From Streptomyces sp. STR69 (GTDB taxonomy: Bacteria; Actinomycetota; Actinomycetes; Streptomycetales; Streptomycetaceae): a stretch of 64,000 nucleotides of DNA. The first letter of the stretch is position 1. The number at the start of each line of letters is the position of its first letter. Under the pieces are notes generated by a model that was not told the origin of the DNA, made no database searches, and saw only the letters and a list, made by a program, of their open reading frames with translations. Below are positions 44,687 through 51,660 of this stretch, in pieces. The translations under genes were made by a program, and so were the position numbers. The DNA is taken from assembly GCF_024519455.1 (NCBI RefSeq), contig NZ_JALJRY010000002.1, forward strand, positions 393,966 through 457,965, in the 5' to 3' direction.

Positions 44687-45550
44687 CTAGAAGGTCTCGC
44701 GACAGTCCCGCAGGATCTTCTTGGTGCGCTGTGCGGACGCGGCGTGCGCCGTCATGTGGTCGAGGACCTCCAGATGCGCGGAGACCTCGGTACGGGAGTC
44801 CAGATACAGGGCGCCGGTCAGATACTCGGTGAACACCATGTCGGGCAGCTCCGGTTCGGCGAAACGGAACAGCGAGAACGGTGCGTACGTCCCCGGGTGC
44901 GGGCCGCTCTCGAACTCCGCGACCTGGAGCGTGACCCGGTCTCGCTCGCCGAACTCCAGGAGTCTGTCCAGCTGTTCGCGCATCACCTCACCGCGCATGC
45001 TCACCGGACGCCGCAACACCGTCTCGTCCATGATCACCCACAGGTGCGGCGGATTGTCCCGCTCCAACAGCCCCTGGCGTGCCATCCGCAGGGACACATG
45101 CCGCTCGATGGTCTCCGGACCGGTCTGCCCGATCGTCCCGGCCTCCATCACGGCCCGCGCGTAGTCCTCGGTCTGCAACAGGCCGGGCACGAAGTGCGGT
45201 TCGTACGAACGGATCAGCCCGGCCGCGCCCTCCAGGCTCACATACAGGCTGAACCACTCCGGCAGCACATCGTGGAACCGCTGCCACCAACCCGGCTCGT
45301 TCGCCTCCTCGGTGAGCGCGACGAACGCGTCGGCCTCCTCGTCGGCCACCCCGTACGTGCTCAACAGCACCTGCACATACGGCACTTTCAGCGCGACCTC
45401 GGCCATCTCCATCCGCCGTACGGTCGCCGGAGCCACCCGCAGGACCTGCGCGGCCTCCTCGCGTTTGATGCCGGCCGCCTCGCGCAACTCCTGGAGCCTT
45501 CTGCCCAGCACTACTTGACCCACGGTGGGCGCGGGCCGCCGTTCACTCAC
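44687..45550 (-). CDS. XRE helix-turn-helix regulator with DUF5753 domain
   Basis: The 287-aa protein has an N-terminal XRE HTH (about residues 12-65: LGRRLQELREAAGIKREEAA, LRVAPATVRRMEMAEVAL) and a DUF5753 domain marked by EPHFVPGLLQTEDYARAVM and RQGLLERDNPPHLWVIMDE. GTG 45550 is chosen because GGGGAGG lies six bases upstream. The family partners with DUF397 proteins or DUF574 methyltransferases in Streptomyces; here only the methyltransferase follows, 65 bp downstream. No DUF397 gene is visible. Confidence 0.9.
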   Translation of the reverse strand: MSERRPAPTVGQVVLGRRLQELREAAGIKREEAAQVLRVAPATVRRMEMAEVALKVPYVQVLLSTYGVADEEADAFVALTEEANEPGWWQRFHDVLPEWFSLYVSLEGAAGLIRSYEPHFVPGLLQTEDYARAVMEAGTIGQTGPETIERHVSLRMARQGLLERDNPPHLWVIMDETVLRRPVSMRGEVMREQLDRLLEFGERDRVTLQVAEFESGPHPGTYAPFSLFRFAEPELPDMVFTEYLTGALYLDSRTEVSAHLEVLDHMTAHAASAQRTKKILRDCRETF

Positions 45551-45635
45551 GCCACGCCTCCCCATACGCGCCGAAGTCTGGGGGAAGTGTGCCATGTTCC
45601 GGCCGTCGTCTCAGCGGTTCGGAGGTGATCATCCG

Positions 45636-46457
45636 TCAGTCCCCCAGCCCACGCAGATACTTGGCCGTCGCCGGATCGGCCGGGAGAAACGTCTCGATCG
45701 CCAGCTCCGAGACCGTCACATCCATCGGAGTGTTGAACGTGGAGATCGAGGAGACGAACGACAGCACCCGTCCCTCGTGCTCGATCCGCATCGGCAGCGC
45801 GAAGTACGCTGCGGAAGCGTCCCGTTCGGCCTCGCCGTCCGCCGCCTCCGGCACCGGATACGCGGCGACCTCCTCGTACAGCGCCCGCAGCGGCTCGGAC
45901 CGGTGCAGCGCGATCTGCCGCTCCATCTGCGCGAGGAGATGCCCGCGCCATTCACCCAGATTGCGGATGCGTGGCGCCAGGCCCTCGGGGTGCAGCGTCA
46001 ACCGCATGGCGTTGAGCGGCGGTTGGAGCAGGAACTCCGGCACACCGTCCAGCAGCATCGTGATGCCCCGGTTCGCCGCGACCACCGTGTAGACGGCGTC
46101 GACCACCAGCGCCGGATACGGCTCGTAGCCCTGGATCAGCCGCTCCAGCCCCTCGCGCAACGCGCCCAACGCGGGGTCGTCCAACGGGGTCTCCGGATAG
46201 CGCGGGGCGTAACCGGCCGCCAGCAGAAGGGAGTTGCGCTCCCGCACCGGCACGTCCAGGTGCTCGGCCAGCCGCAGCACCATCTCCTCGCTCGGCCGGG
46301 ACCGCCCCGTCTCGACGAAGCTGATGTGCCGGGCCGAGGAGTCGGCCCGCAACGCCAGCTCCAGCTGACTGACCCGCCGCCGCTCCCGCCAGGCACGCAG
46401 CAACGGGCCGACACCCCTGCCCGCGGAGGTGTCGGTACCGGTCGCGACGATGGTCAT
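45636..46457 (-). CDS. XRE helix-turn-helix regulator (MmyB-like)
   Basis: The 273-aa protein has an N-terminal HTH (RAWRERRRVSQLELALRADS, ISFVETGRSRPSEEMVLRLA). A C-terminal MmyB-like ligand-binding domain with a PAS-like fold contains VVDAVYTVVAANRGI and FALPMRIEHEGRVLSFVSSI. MmyB-type proteins regulate antibiotic production or stress genes after binding small acyl ligands. ATG 46457 is the start. It is transcribed toward the DUF5753 regulator but with an 85-bp gap, so it is probably a separate unit. Confidence 0.88.
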   Translation of the reverse strand: MTIVATGTDTSAGRGVGPLLRAWRERRRVSQLELALRADSSARHISFVETGRSRPSEEMVLRLAEHLDVPVRERNSLLLAAGYAPRYPETPLDDPALGALREGLERLIQGYEPYPALVVDAVYTVVAANRGITMLLDGVPEFLLQPPLNAMRLTLHPEGLAPRIRNLGEWRGHLLAQMERQIALHRSEPLRALYEEVAAYPVPEAADGEAERDASAAYFALPMRIEHEGRVLSFVSSISTFNTPMDVTVSELAIETFLPADPATAKYLRGLGD

Positions 46458-46629
46458 ACGCACGACCGTAGTCGAAGCCGCCCGTCCGTGAACGAACCGA
46501 GGAACCCGTCCGGGGGAGCCGCGTACCGGACCCACCCCGGGGCACTCTTCTGACCAGGCACGCAGCCGACCCCCTGTGGCACGCTGAAGTGGCCGAAGAG
46601 GAACCCGCCCACCAGGAAGGACCGAGGCC

Positions 46630-46935
46630 ATGCCCGTCGCACCGCTGTCGCAGAAGGAGATCGAGGACCGCCTCGCGGAACTCCCCGGCTGGTCCGCCGA
46701 CGCCGACCGCCTCACCCGCACCTACCGGCTCGGCACCCACTTCGCGGCCACCGCGCTGGTCGTCCACATCGCCCAGGTCCAGGAGGAACTCGACCACCAC
46801 TCCGACCTCACCCTCGGCTACAACACCGTCGCCCTCGCCGTGAACACCCACAGCGTCGGCGGCGCGATCACCGACCTCGACTTCCAACTCGCCCACAGAG
46901 TCGAGGACTTGGCACCCGGACACGGCGCGACCTGA
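46630..46935 (+). CDS. 4a-hydroxytetrahydrobiopterin dehydratase (PCD/DCoH)
   Basis: The 101-aa protein has the pterin-4a-carbinolamine dehydratase motifs: QVQEELDHHSDLTLGYNTV with the paired His, and THSVGGAITDLDFQLA. It dehydrates 4a-hydroxytetrahydropterin during aromatic amino acid hydroxylase cycling. ATG 46630 follows GAAGGACCGAGG. There is no phenylalanine hydroxylase gene next to it; the following gene is a methyltransferase. Confidence 0.92.
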   Translation: MPVAPLSQKEIEDRLAELPGWSADADRLTRTYRLGTHFAATALVVHIAQVQEELDHHSDLTLGYNTVALAVNTHSVGGAITDLDFQLAHRVEDLAPGHGAT

Positions 46936-46994
46936 CCGCCCGGGACAGGGACGGGCCCACGACGGCGACACAGGAAAGGGCAGGACGAAAGCGC

Positions 46995-47744
46995 GTGCTC
47001 GACTACGACAAGGAAGCCGACGCCTACGACGCGACACGCGGCGGCGAGCCCCGTGCCGCCGCCGCTGCCGAAGCCGTACTCGGTCTCGTTCCGCAGGAGG
47101 CCCGCGCCCTGCTCGACGTGGCCTGCGGCACCGGCATCGTCACCCGCCGCCTGGCCACCGCCCGCCCCGGCCTGCGGGTCACAGGCCTGGACGCCGCACC
47201 CGCCATGGCCCGTACGGCGGCGACCCGGCTGCCCGGTGCCGTACTCCTCGCCGACAGCCGCCGACTCCCCTTTCCCGACGGGGTGTTCGACGCCGTCACC
47301 ACCATCTGGCTACTGCACCTCGTCGCGGGCCCCGAAGACGCCGGGGCGATCGTCGCGGAGTGCGCACGGGTACTGCGACCGGGCGGGGTGTACATCACCA
47401 CGGTCGACAAGGCCGCCGCCCACGACGTCGGCAGCGACATCGACGCCGTCCTCGCCCCGCGCCCGCGCCGCCCCGCCCAGGACCGACCGGACCACGTCCA
47501 CGACTACGCCGCCGAACAGGGCCTGCACCCGGCCGGCACGGCCCGCTTCCGCGGCCACGGTCAGGGCCGCAGTCCCCGCAGCACCGTCGCGGACCTGCGA
47601 CGTGGCTGGTTCACCATGCTGCCGCCCGGGGAACCGCTCACCGAACGGTTCGTCGAGCGACTGGAGTCGCTGCCGGACCAGGAACGGCCGCGCAGGGACC
47701 CCGAGTTCACGATCCTGGCCTTCAGGAAACCTCCGGCCGGGTGA
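46995..47744 (+). CDS. Class I SAM-dependent methyltransferase
   Basis: The 249-aa protein begins at GTG 46995 as MLDYDKEADAYDATRGGEPR, a common UbiE/Methyltransf_11 opening. Motif I is ALLDVACGTGIVTRRLA, the acidic loop is VTGLDAAPAMAR, and DSRRLPFPDGVFDAVTTIW and RVLRPGGVYITTVDKAA follow. It would transfer methyl to a small molecule. It overlaps the convergent small gene at 47722 by 23 bp, tail-to-tail. No clear operon partner is present. Confidence 0.87.
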   Translation: MLDYDKEADAYDATRGGEPRAAAAAEAVLGLVPQEARALLDVACGTGIVTRRLATARPGLRVTGLDAAPAMARTAATRLPGAVLLADSRRLPFPDGVFDAVTTIWLLHLVAGPEDAGAIVAECARVLRPGGVYITTVDKAAAHDVGSDIDAVLAPRPRRPAQDRPDHVHDYAAEQGLHPAGTARFRGHGQGRSPRSTVADLRRGWFTMLPPGEPLTERFVERLESLPDQERPRRDPEFTILAFRKPPAG

Positions 47745-48189
47745 AGTCCATCGTCCAGTTGGTCACCCAACTCGCCCCGTCGTCCACCGAGAACGCCTGC
47801 TCCCAGCGTGCGCCGCTCACGGAGACCCCCGACCACACGAACCGCACCCGCACGTCCTTCCCGTCGTGGGTGTCCTCGCCGTAGAACTCGCCCCGGCCGC
47901 CCTCGAACCGGCCCGTCACCGGCGGGAACAGCTTCCCGCTGCGGCTCGACGACCAGTTCAGGGACCACTCCTCGGCCTCCCGGTCGAAGAGCCGCAGGGT
48001 CAGCCCCTTCGACCCCAGGTACGGCATGTCGATCTCGTCGACGTTCGCCGCGCCGTCGAAGAACGGCCGACAACGACTGACCCCTCCGAACTCCTCCCAA
48101 CCGCTGCCGGGTCGGAGGAAGTCGGTGAGACGACGGTTCACGACCTCCCACTCCCCGTGCAGGAAGTCGAAGTCGCGCGGGCTGCTCAT
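47722..48189 (-). CDS. Conserved protein of unknown function (DUF1579-like, lipocalin-type pattern)
   Basis: The 155-aa protein begins MSSPRDFDFLHGEWEVVNRR and alternates strands with conserved Trp residues (WSLNWSSSRSGKLFPPVTGR, FVWSGVSVSGARWEQAFSVD). This is a pattern of DUF1579/lipocalin-like barrels that may bind small lipophilic molecules. ATG 48189 follows GGAGACCGCTC. It overlaps the upstream gene by ATGA and is therefore coupled to it. Both lie under the divergent WYL regulator. Its function is unknown. Confidence 0.75.
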   Translation of the reverse strand: MSSPRDFDFLHGEWEVVNRRLTDFLRPGSGWEEFGGVSRCRPFFDGAANVDEIDMPYLGSKGLTLRLFDREAEEWSLNWSSSRSGKLFPPVTGRFEGGRGEFYGEDTHDGKDVRVRFVWSGVSVSGARWEQAFSVDDGASWVTNWTMDFTRPEVS

Positions 48190-48665
48190 GAGCGGTCTCC
48201 AGTGGTTCCGGCGGGCAGGCAGTCCGCCAAGTAGGCGTCGAGGTCCGGGACTTCGGGCGCGAGGAGATGCCGCACCCAGGAGTTCCGTTCGTGCAGGATC
48301 GGCGGCAGCTCCCACACGCAGCCGATCCACGGCAGATCGGGTGCGACGAAGTGGGTGGGGTCGAGGTCGGGACAGCCGAGCACCGGCTGGCCCGCCGACG
48401 CGCCCCGGAAGTGCAGGACGTTGTCCCACACCCAGCTGTACGCGTTCAGATAGGCGCCGTCGTCACCGCCCCGATGCAGGACCACGAAGCCGGCCGGCGG
48501 AGTGCCGTCCGGCTCGGGCAGCAGTTCCGGCAGGATCGCGTACGCCGCCGCCTCCACCTCGGGAGCGATCCCGGCCGGGTCGGCGGTGACGTGGTAGCGC
48601 TTGATGTGCCGCCCGGCCACCTCGATCGGCGGCGGCACGGTCAGCAGTTTCTCCGTGAAAGGCAT
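48186..48665 (-). CDS. Conserved protein of unknown function, 159 aa
   Basis: No family is recognised. The protein begins MPFTEKLLTVPPPIEVAGRH and contains KRYHVTADPAGIAPEVEAAA, VVLHRGGDDGAYLNAYSWVW and HERNSWVRHLLAPEVPDLDA. It is soluble, with no signal peptide. Upstream of ATG 48665, a TAGCGT hexamer lies six bases before the start with no ribosome-binding site, which fits a leaderless transcript. It is divergent from the WYL regulator across a perfect palindrome and coupled to the following gene. Confidence 0.75.
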   Translation of the reverse strand: MPFTEKLLTVPPPIEVAGRHIKRYHVTADPAGIAPEVEAAAYAILPELLPEPDGTPPAGFVVLHRGGDDGAYLNAYSWVWDNVLHFRGASAGQPVLGCPDLDPTHFVAPDLPWIGCVWELPPILHERNSWVRHLLAPEVPDLDAYLADCLPAGTTGDRS

Positions 48666-48683
48666 GACAGGACGCTAGGGCCG

Positions 48684-48710
48684 CTTCACTGACATCCTGT
48701 GTCAGTGAAG
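48684..48710. promoter_or_regulatory. Perfect 11-bp-arm palindrome in the WYL divergent promoter
   Basis: CTTCACTGACA (48684-48694) and TGTCAGTGAAG (48700-48710) are perfect arms with a 5-bp spacer. The site spans the WYL gene start codons and lies 19 bp from the divergent ATG 48665. It is the likely operator for the WYL regulator, controlling itself and the two small genes. Confidence 0.75.
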
Positions 48711-49667
48711 TCCAGCAGACTCCTCTCGATCCTGCTCCTGCTCCAGACCCGCGGGCGGATGACCGCCGCCCAGCTCGCCGAGGCCCTGGAGGTCTCGGTC
48801 CGCACGGTCTACCGGGACGTCGAGGCCCTGAGCACGGCGGGCGTCCCGCTGTACGGCGACGCGGGCCACGCCGGCGGCTACCGCCTCCTCGACGGCTACC
48901 GCACCCGCCTGACCGGCCTCACCACGGACGAGGCCGAGGCCCTGTTCCTCGCGGGCGTACCGGGACCGGCCGCCGAGCTGGGCCTCGGCCCGGTCCTGGC
49001 CGCCGCCCAGCTGAAGGTGCGCGCGGCCCTGCCGGCCGAGCTGCGCGAGCACGCCGACCGGATCAGCGGCCGGTTCCATCTGGACGCGCCGGGCTGGTAC
49101 GCGGACGCCGACGAGACACCGTTCCTGCATACAGTCGCCGACGCCGTATGGCACAACCGCGTCCTGTATGCGATCTACCGACGCTGGCGCGAGCCCACCG
49201 ACGTGGAACGCCGACTGGAGCCGTACGGGCTCGTCCTGAAGGCAGGCCGCTGGTATGTCGTGGCCGGTCCCGGCCCGCGCACCTTCCGCGTCGACCAGAT
49301 CCTGGAACTCACCGCCTCCGACTCCGACGAGAAGTTCATCCGCCCCGACGACTTCGACCTCGCCGCGTACTGGACCGCCCACCAACAGGACTTCCACGAC
49401 CGCCTCCACCGCGGCGAGGCGGTGGTCCGGCTCGCACCCGGAGCCAACCTCGCCCGGGCGGTCCCCCTCAACGGACGGCCGGAACCGGACGGTTGGACCC
49501 TGATGTCGGTCCCCATCGAGTCCATCGACCACGCGCACGGCGAGTTCCTGCGCCTCGGCACGGACATCGAGGTCCTCTCACCACCCGAACTCCGCGACCG
49601 GATCACCCGCACGGTCGCCGAACTGGCCGAAAGATACGGCAACTTGCTCACCGGCAGCGGCGACTGA
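48699..49667 (+). CDS. WYL-domain (YafY/DeoR-like) transcriptional regulator
   Basis: The 322-aa protein has an N-terminal HTH (about residues 5-58: LLSILLLLQTRGRMTAAQLA, EVSVRTVYRDVEALSTAG) and a WYL domain (about 135-235). Possible ligand-binding residues lie in RRLEPYGLVLKAGRWYVVAG. A C-terminal WCX segment follows. WYL proteins bind nucleotide- or DNA-type ligands and act as repressors or activators. The start is GTG 48699 or GTG 48705. Neither has a ribosome-binding site, so a leaderless transcript is likely. The start lies within the palindrome at 48684-48710. Confidence 0.9.
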   Translation: MSVKSSRLLSILLLLQTRGRMTAAQLAEALEVSVRTVYRDVEALSTAGVPLYGDAGHAGGYRLLDGYRTRLTGLTTDEAEALFLAGVPGPAAELGLGPVLAAAQLKVRAALPAELREHADRISGRFHLDAPGWYADADETPFLHTVADAVWHNRVLYAIYRRWREPTDVERRLEPYGLVLKAGRWYVVAGPGPRTFRVDQILELTASDSDEKFIRPDDFDLAAYWTAHQQDFHDRLHRGEAVVRLAPGANLARAVPLNGRPEPDGWTLMSVPIESIDHAHGEFLRLGTDIEVLSPPELRDRITRTVAELAERYGNLLTGSGD

Positions 49668-49706
49668 GGGCACGGAACCCGTCCGTCCTCCCAGGAGGTA
49701 CGTCAC

Positions 49707-51614
49707 GTGAGCTACCCGCACCCGCACCCGCAAGTGCCCCCGCATCCGCGCCCGCGGCACCGGTCCCGCAGACGAAGGGCCGTACTCTCCGCACTGACCG
49801 CCGCCGCAGCCCTGGTCCTCGCCCAACTCACCACCGGCGGAACCGCCCAGGCCGCCACCGCCCGCCAGGTCGAGGCCCTCGACCGCGGCGTTGTCAGCGT
49901 CCATACCGACAGCGGCAACCTGGTCAGCTGGCGCTGGCTCGGCACCGACCCCGACACCGTCTCCTTCAACGTCTACCGCGCCGGTACGAAGGTCAACTCC
50001 GCCCCGATCACCGGCTCCACGAACTACTTCCACGCCGGCGCGCCCGCCCAGGCCGACTACACGGTCCGCGCGATCGTCGGCGGCGTCGAACAGGCCGACT
50101 CCGTCCACGCCATCCAGTTCCGCACCGGCTACAAGGACGTCACCATCACCCCGCCCGCCGGCGGCACCACCCCCGACGGAGTCGCCTACACCTACGAGGC
50201 CAACGACGCCTCCGTCGGCGACCTCGACGGCGACGGACAACTCGACTTCGTCCTCAAGTGGCAGCCCACGAACGCCAAGGACAACTCCCAGTCCGGCTAC
50301 ACCGGAAACACGATCCTCGACGGCGTAAAACTCGACGGCACCCGCCTGTGGCGCATCGACCTCGGCCGCAACATCCGCTCCGGCGCCCACTACACGCAGT
50401 TCCAGGTGTACGACTACGACGGCGACGGCAAGGCCGAGGTCGCCATGAAAACAGCCGACGCCACGGTCGACGGCGCGGGTACGGTCATCGGCAACTCGGC
50501 CGCGGACTACCGCAATTCGAGCGGCTACGTCCTGTCCGGACCCGAGTACCTGACCATGTTCAACGGCCGGACCGGCAAGGCGATGAGCACCGTCGACTAC
50601 GTCCCGGCCCGCGGCACGGTCTCCTCCTGGGGCGACTCCTACGGCAACCGAGTCGACCGATTCCTCGCCGGTACCGCCTACTTGGACGGCAGCCGACCCT
50701 CCCTGATCATGGCGCGCGGCTACTACACGCGCACCGTGATCGCCGCCTGGGACTGGCGGAACGGCGCCTTCACCCGCCGCTGGACCTTCGACACCAACTC
50801 CTCGACCAACACCGGCAAGGGCTACGACGCCCAGGGCAACCACCAGTTGGCGATCGCCGACGTCGACGGGGACGGCAAGGACGAGATCGTGTACGGCTCG
50901 ATGGCCGTCGACGACAACGGCTCCGGCCTGTGGACCACCAAGAACGGCCACGGCGACGCCCTGCACGTCGGCGACCTCGACCCCGCCCGCCCGGGCCTGG
51001 AGGAGTTCAAGGTCGACGAGGACTCCTCGAAACCGTCCTCGTGGATGGCGGACGCGAAGACCGGCGCGATCATCTGGTCCACACCCGCCAACGGCGACAA
51101 CGGCCGGGGCGTCTCCGGGGACATCTGGGCGGGCAGCCCCGGCGCCGAGTCCTGGTCGGCATCGGAGAGCGGAGTCCGCAACCCCCAGGGCACGGTGGTC
51201 TCCACCCGCAAGCCCTCCAGCACCAACTTCCTGTCCTGGTGGGACGGCGACCCGGTGCGTGAACTCCTCGACGCCACCCACATCGACAAGTACGGAACGA
51301 CCGCCGACACCCGCCTGCTGACCGGCTCCGACGTCCACTCCAACAACAGCACCAAGGCGACCCCGACCCTGTCCGGCGACATCCTCGGCGACTGGCGGGA
51401 AGAGGTCGTCTGGCCCACCACCGACAACACGGCGCTACGGATCTACTCCACGCCGTACGAGACGACCACCAGGATCACGACGCTCCTCCACGACACCCAG
51501 TACCGCACGGCTCTGGCCTGGCAGAACACTGCATACAATCAACCGCCCCACCCGAGCTTCTACATCGGCGACGGGATGCCGACGGCACCCCGGCCGACTG
51601 TCTACACACCGTGA
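49707..51614 (+). CDS. Secreted PL11 rhamnogalacturonan lyase
   Basis: The 635-aa protein belongs to polysaccharide lyase family 11, which cleaves the rhamnogalacturonan I backbone of pectin by beta-elimination. Marks are QVEALDRGVVSVHTDSGNLV at the N terminus and a series of Ca-binding repeats on the beta-propeller (GDLDGDGQLDFVLKW, YDYDGDGKAEVAMKT, ADVDGDGKDEIVYGS, GDILGDWREEVVW). A signal peptide follows a His/Pro-rich and Arg-rich start (RRRRAVLSALTAAAALVLAQ). GTG 49707 follows AGGAGG. No carbohydrate-binding module is fused. It ends convergently with the GH74 gene at a strong terminator. Confidence 0.92.
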   Translation: MSYPHPHPQVPPHPRPRHRSRRRRAVLSALTAAAALVLAQLTTGGTAQAATARQVEALDRGVVSVHTDSGNLVSWRWLGTDPDTVSFNVYRAGTKVNSAPITGSTNYFHAGAPAQADYTVRAIVGGVEQADSVHAIQFRTGYKDVTITPPAGGTTPDGVAYTYEANDASVGDLDGDGQLDFVLKWQPTNAKDNSQSGYTGNTILDGVKLDGTRLWRIDLGRNIRSGAHYTQFQVYDYDGDGKAEVAMKTADATVDGAGTVIGNSAADYRNSSGYVLSGPEYLTMFNGRTGKAMSTVDYVPARGTVSSWGDSYGNRVDRFLAGTAYLDGSRPSLIMARGYYTRTVIAAWDWRNGAFTRRWTFDTNSSTNTGKGYDAQGNHQLAIADVDGDGKDEIVYGSMAVDDNGSGLWTTKNGHGDALHVGDLDPARPGLEEFKVDEDSSKPSSWMADAKTGAIIWSTPANGDNGRGVSGDIWAGSPGAESWSASESGVRNPQGTVVSTRKPSSTNFLSWWDGDPVRELLDATHIDKYGTTADTRLLTGSDVHSNNSTKATPTLSGDILGDWREEVVWPTTDNTALRIYSTPYETTTRITTLLHDTQYRTALAWQNTAYNQPPHPSFYIGDGMPTAPRPTVYTP

Positions 51615-51620
51615 GACAAG

Positions 51621-51650
51621 CGGCTGCGCGCGCCGAGGCGCGCGCAGCCG
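51621..51650. terminator. Perfect 13-bp stem terminator
   Basis: CGGCTGCGCGCGC (51621-51633), loop CGAG, and GCGCGCGCAGCCG (51638-51650) lie between the convergent PL11 and GH74 genes and can terminate both. Confidence 0.92.
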
Positions 51651-51660
51651 CCCTCCGCAC

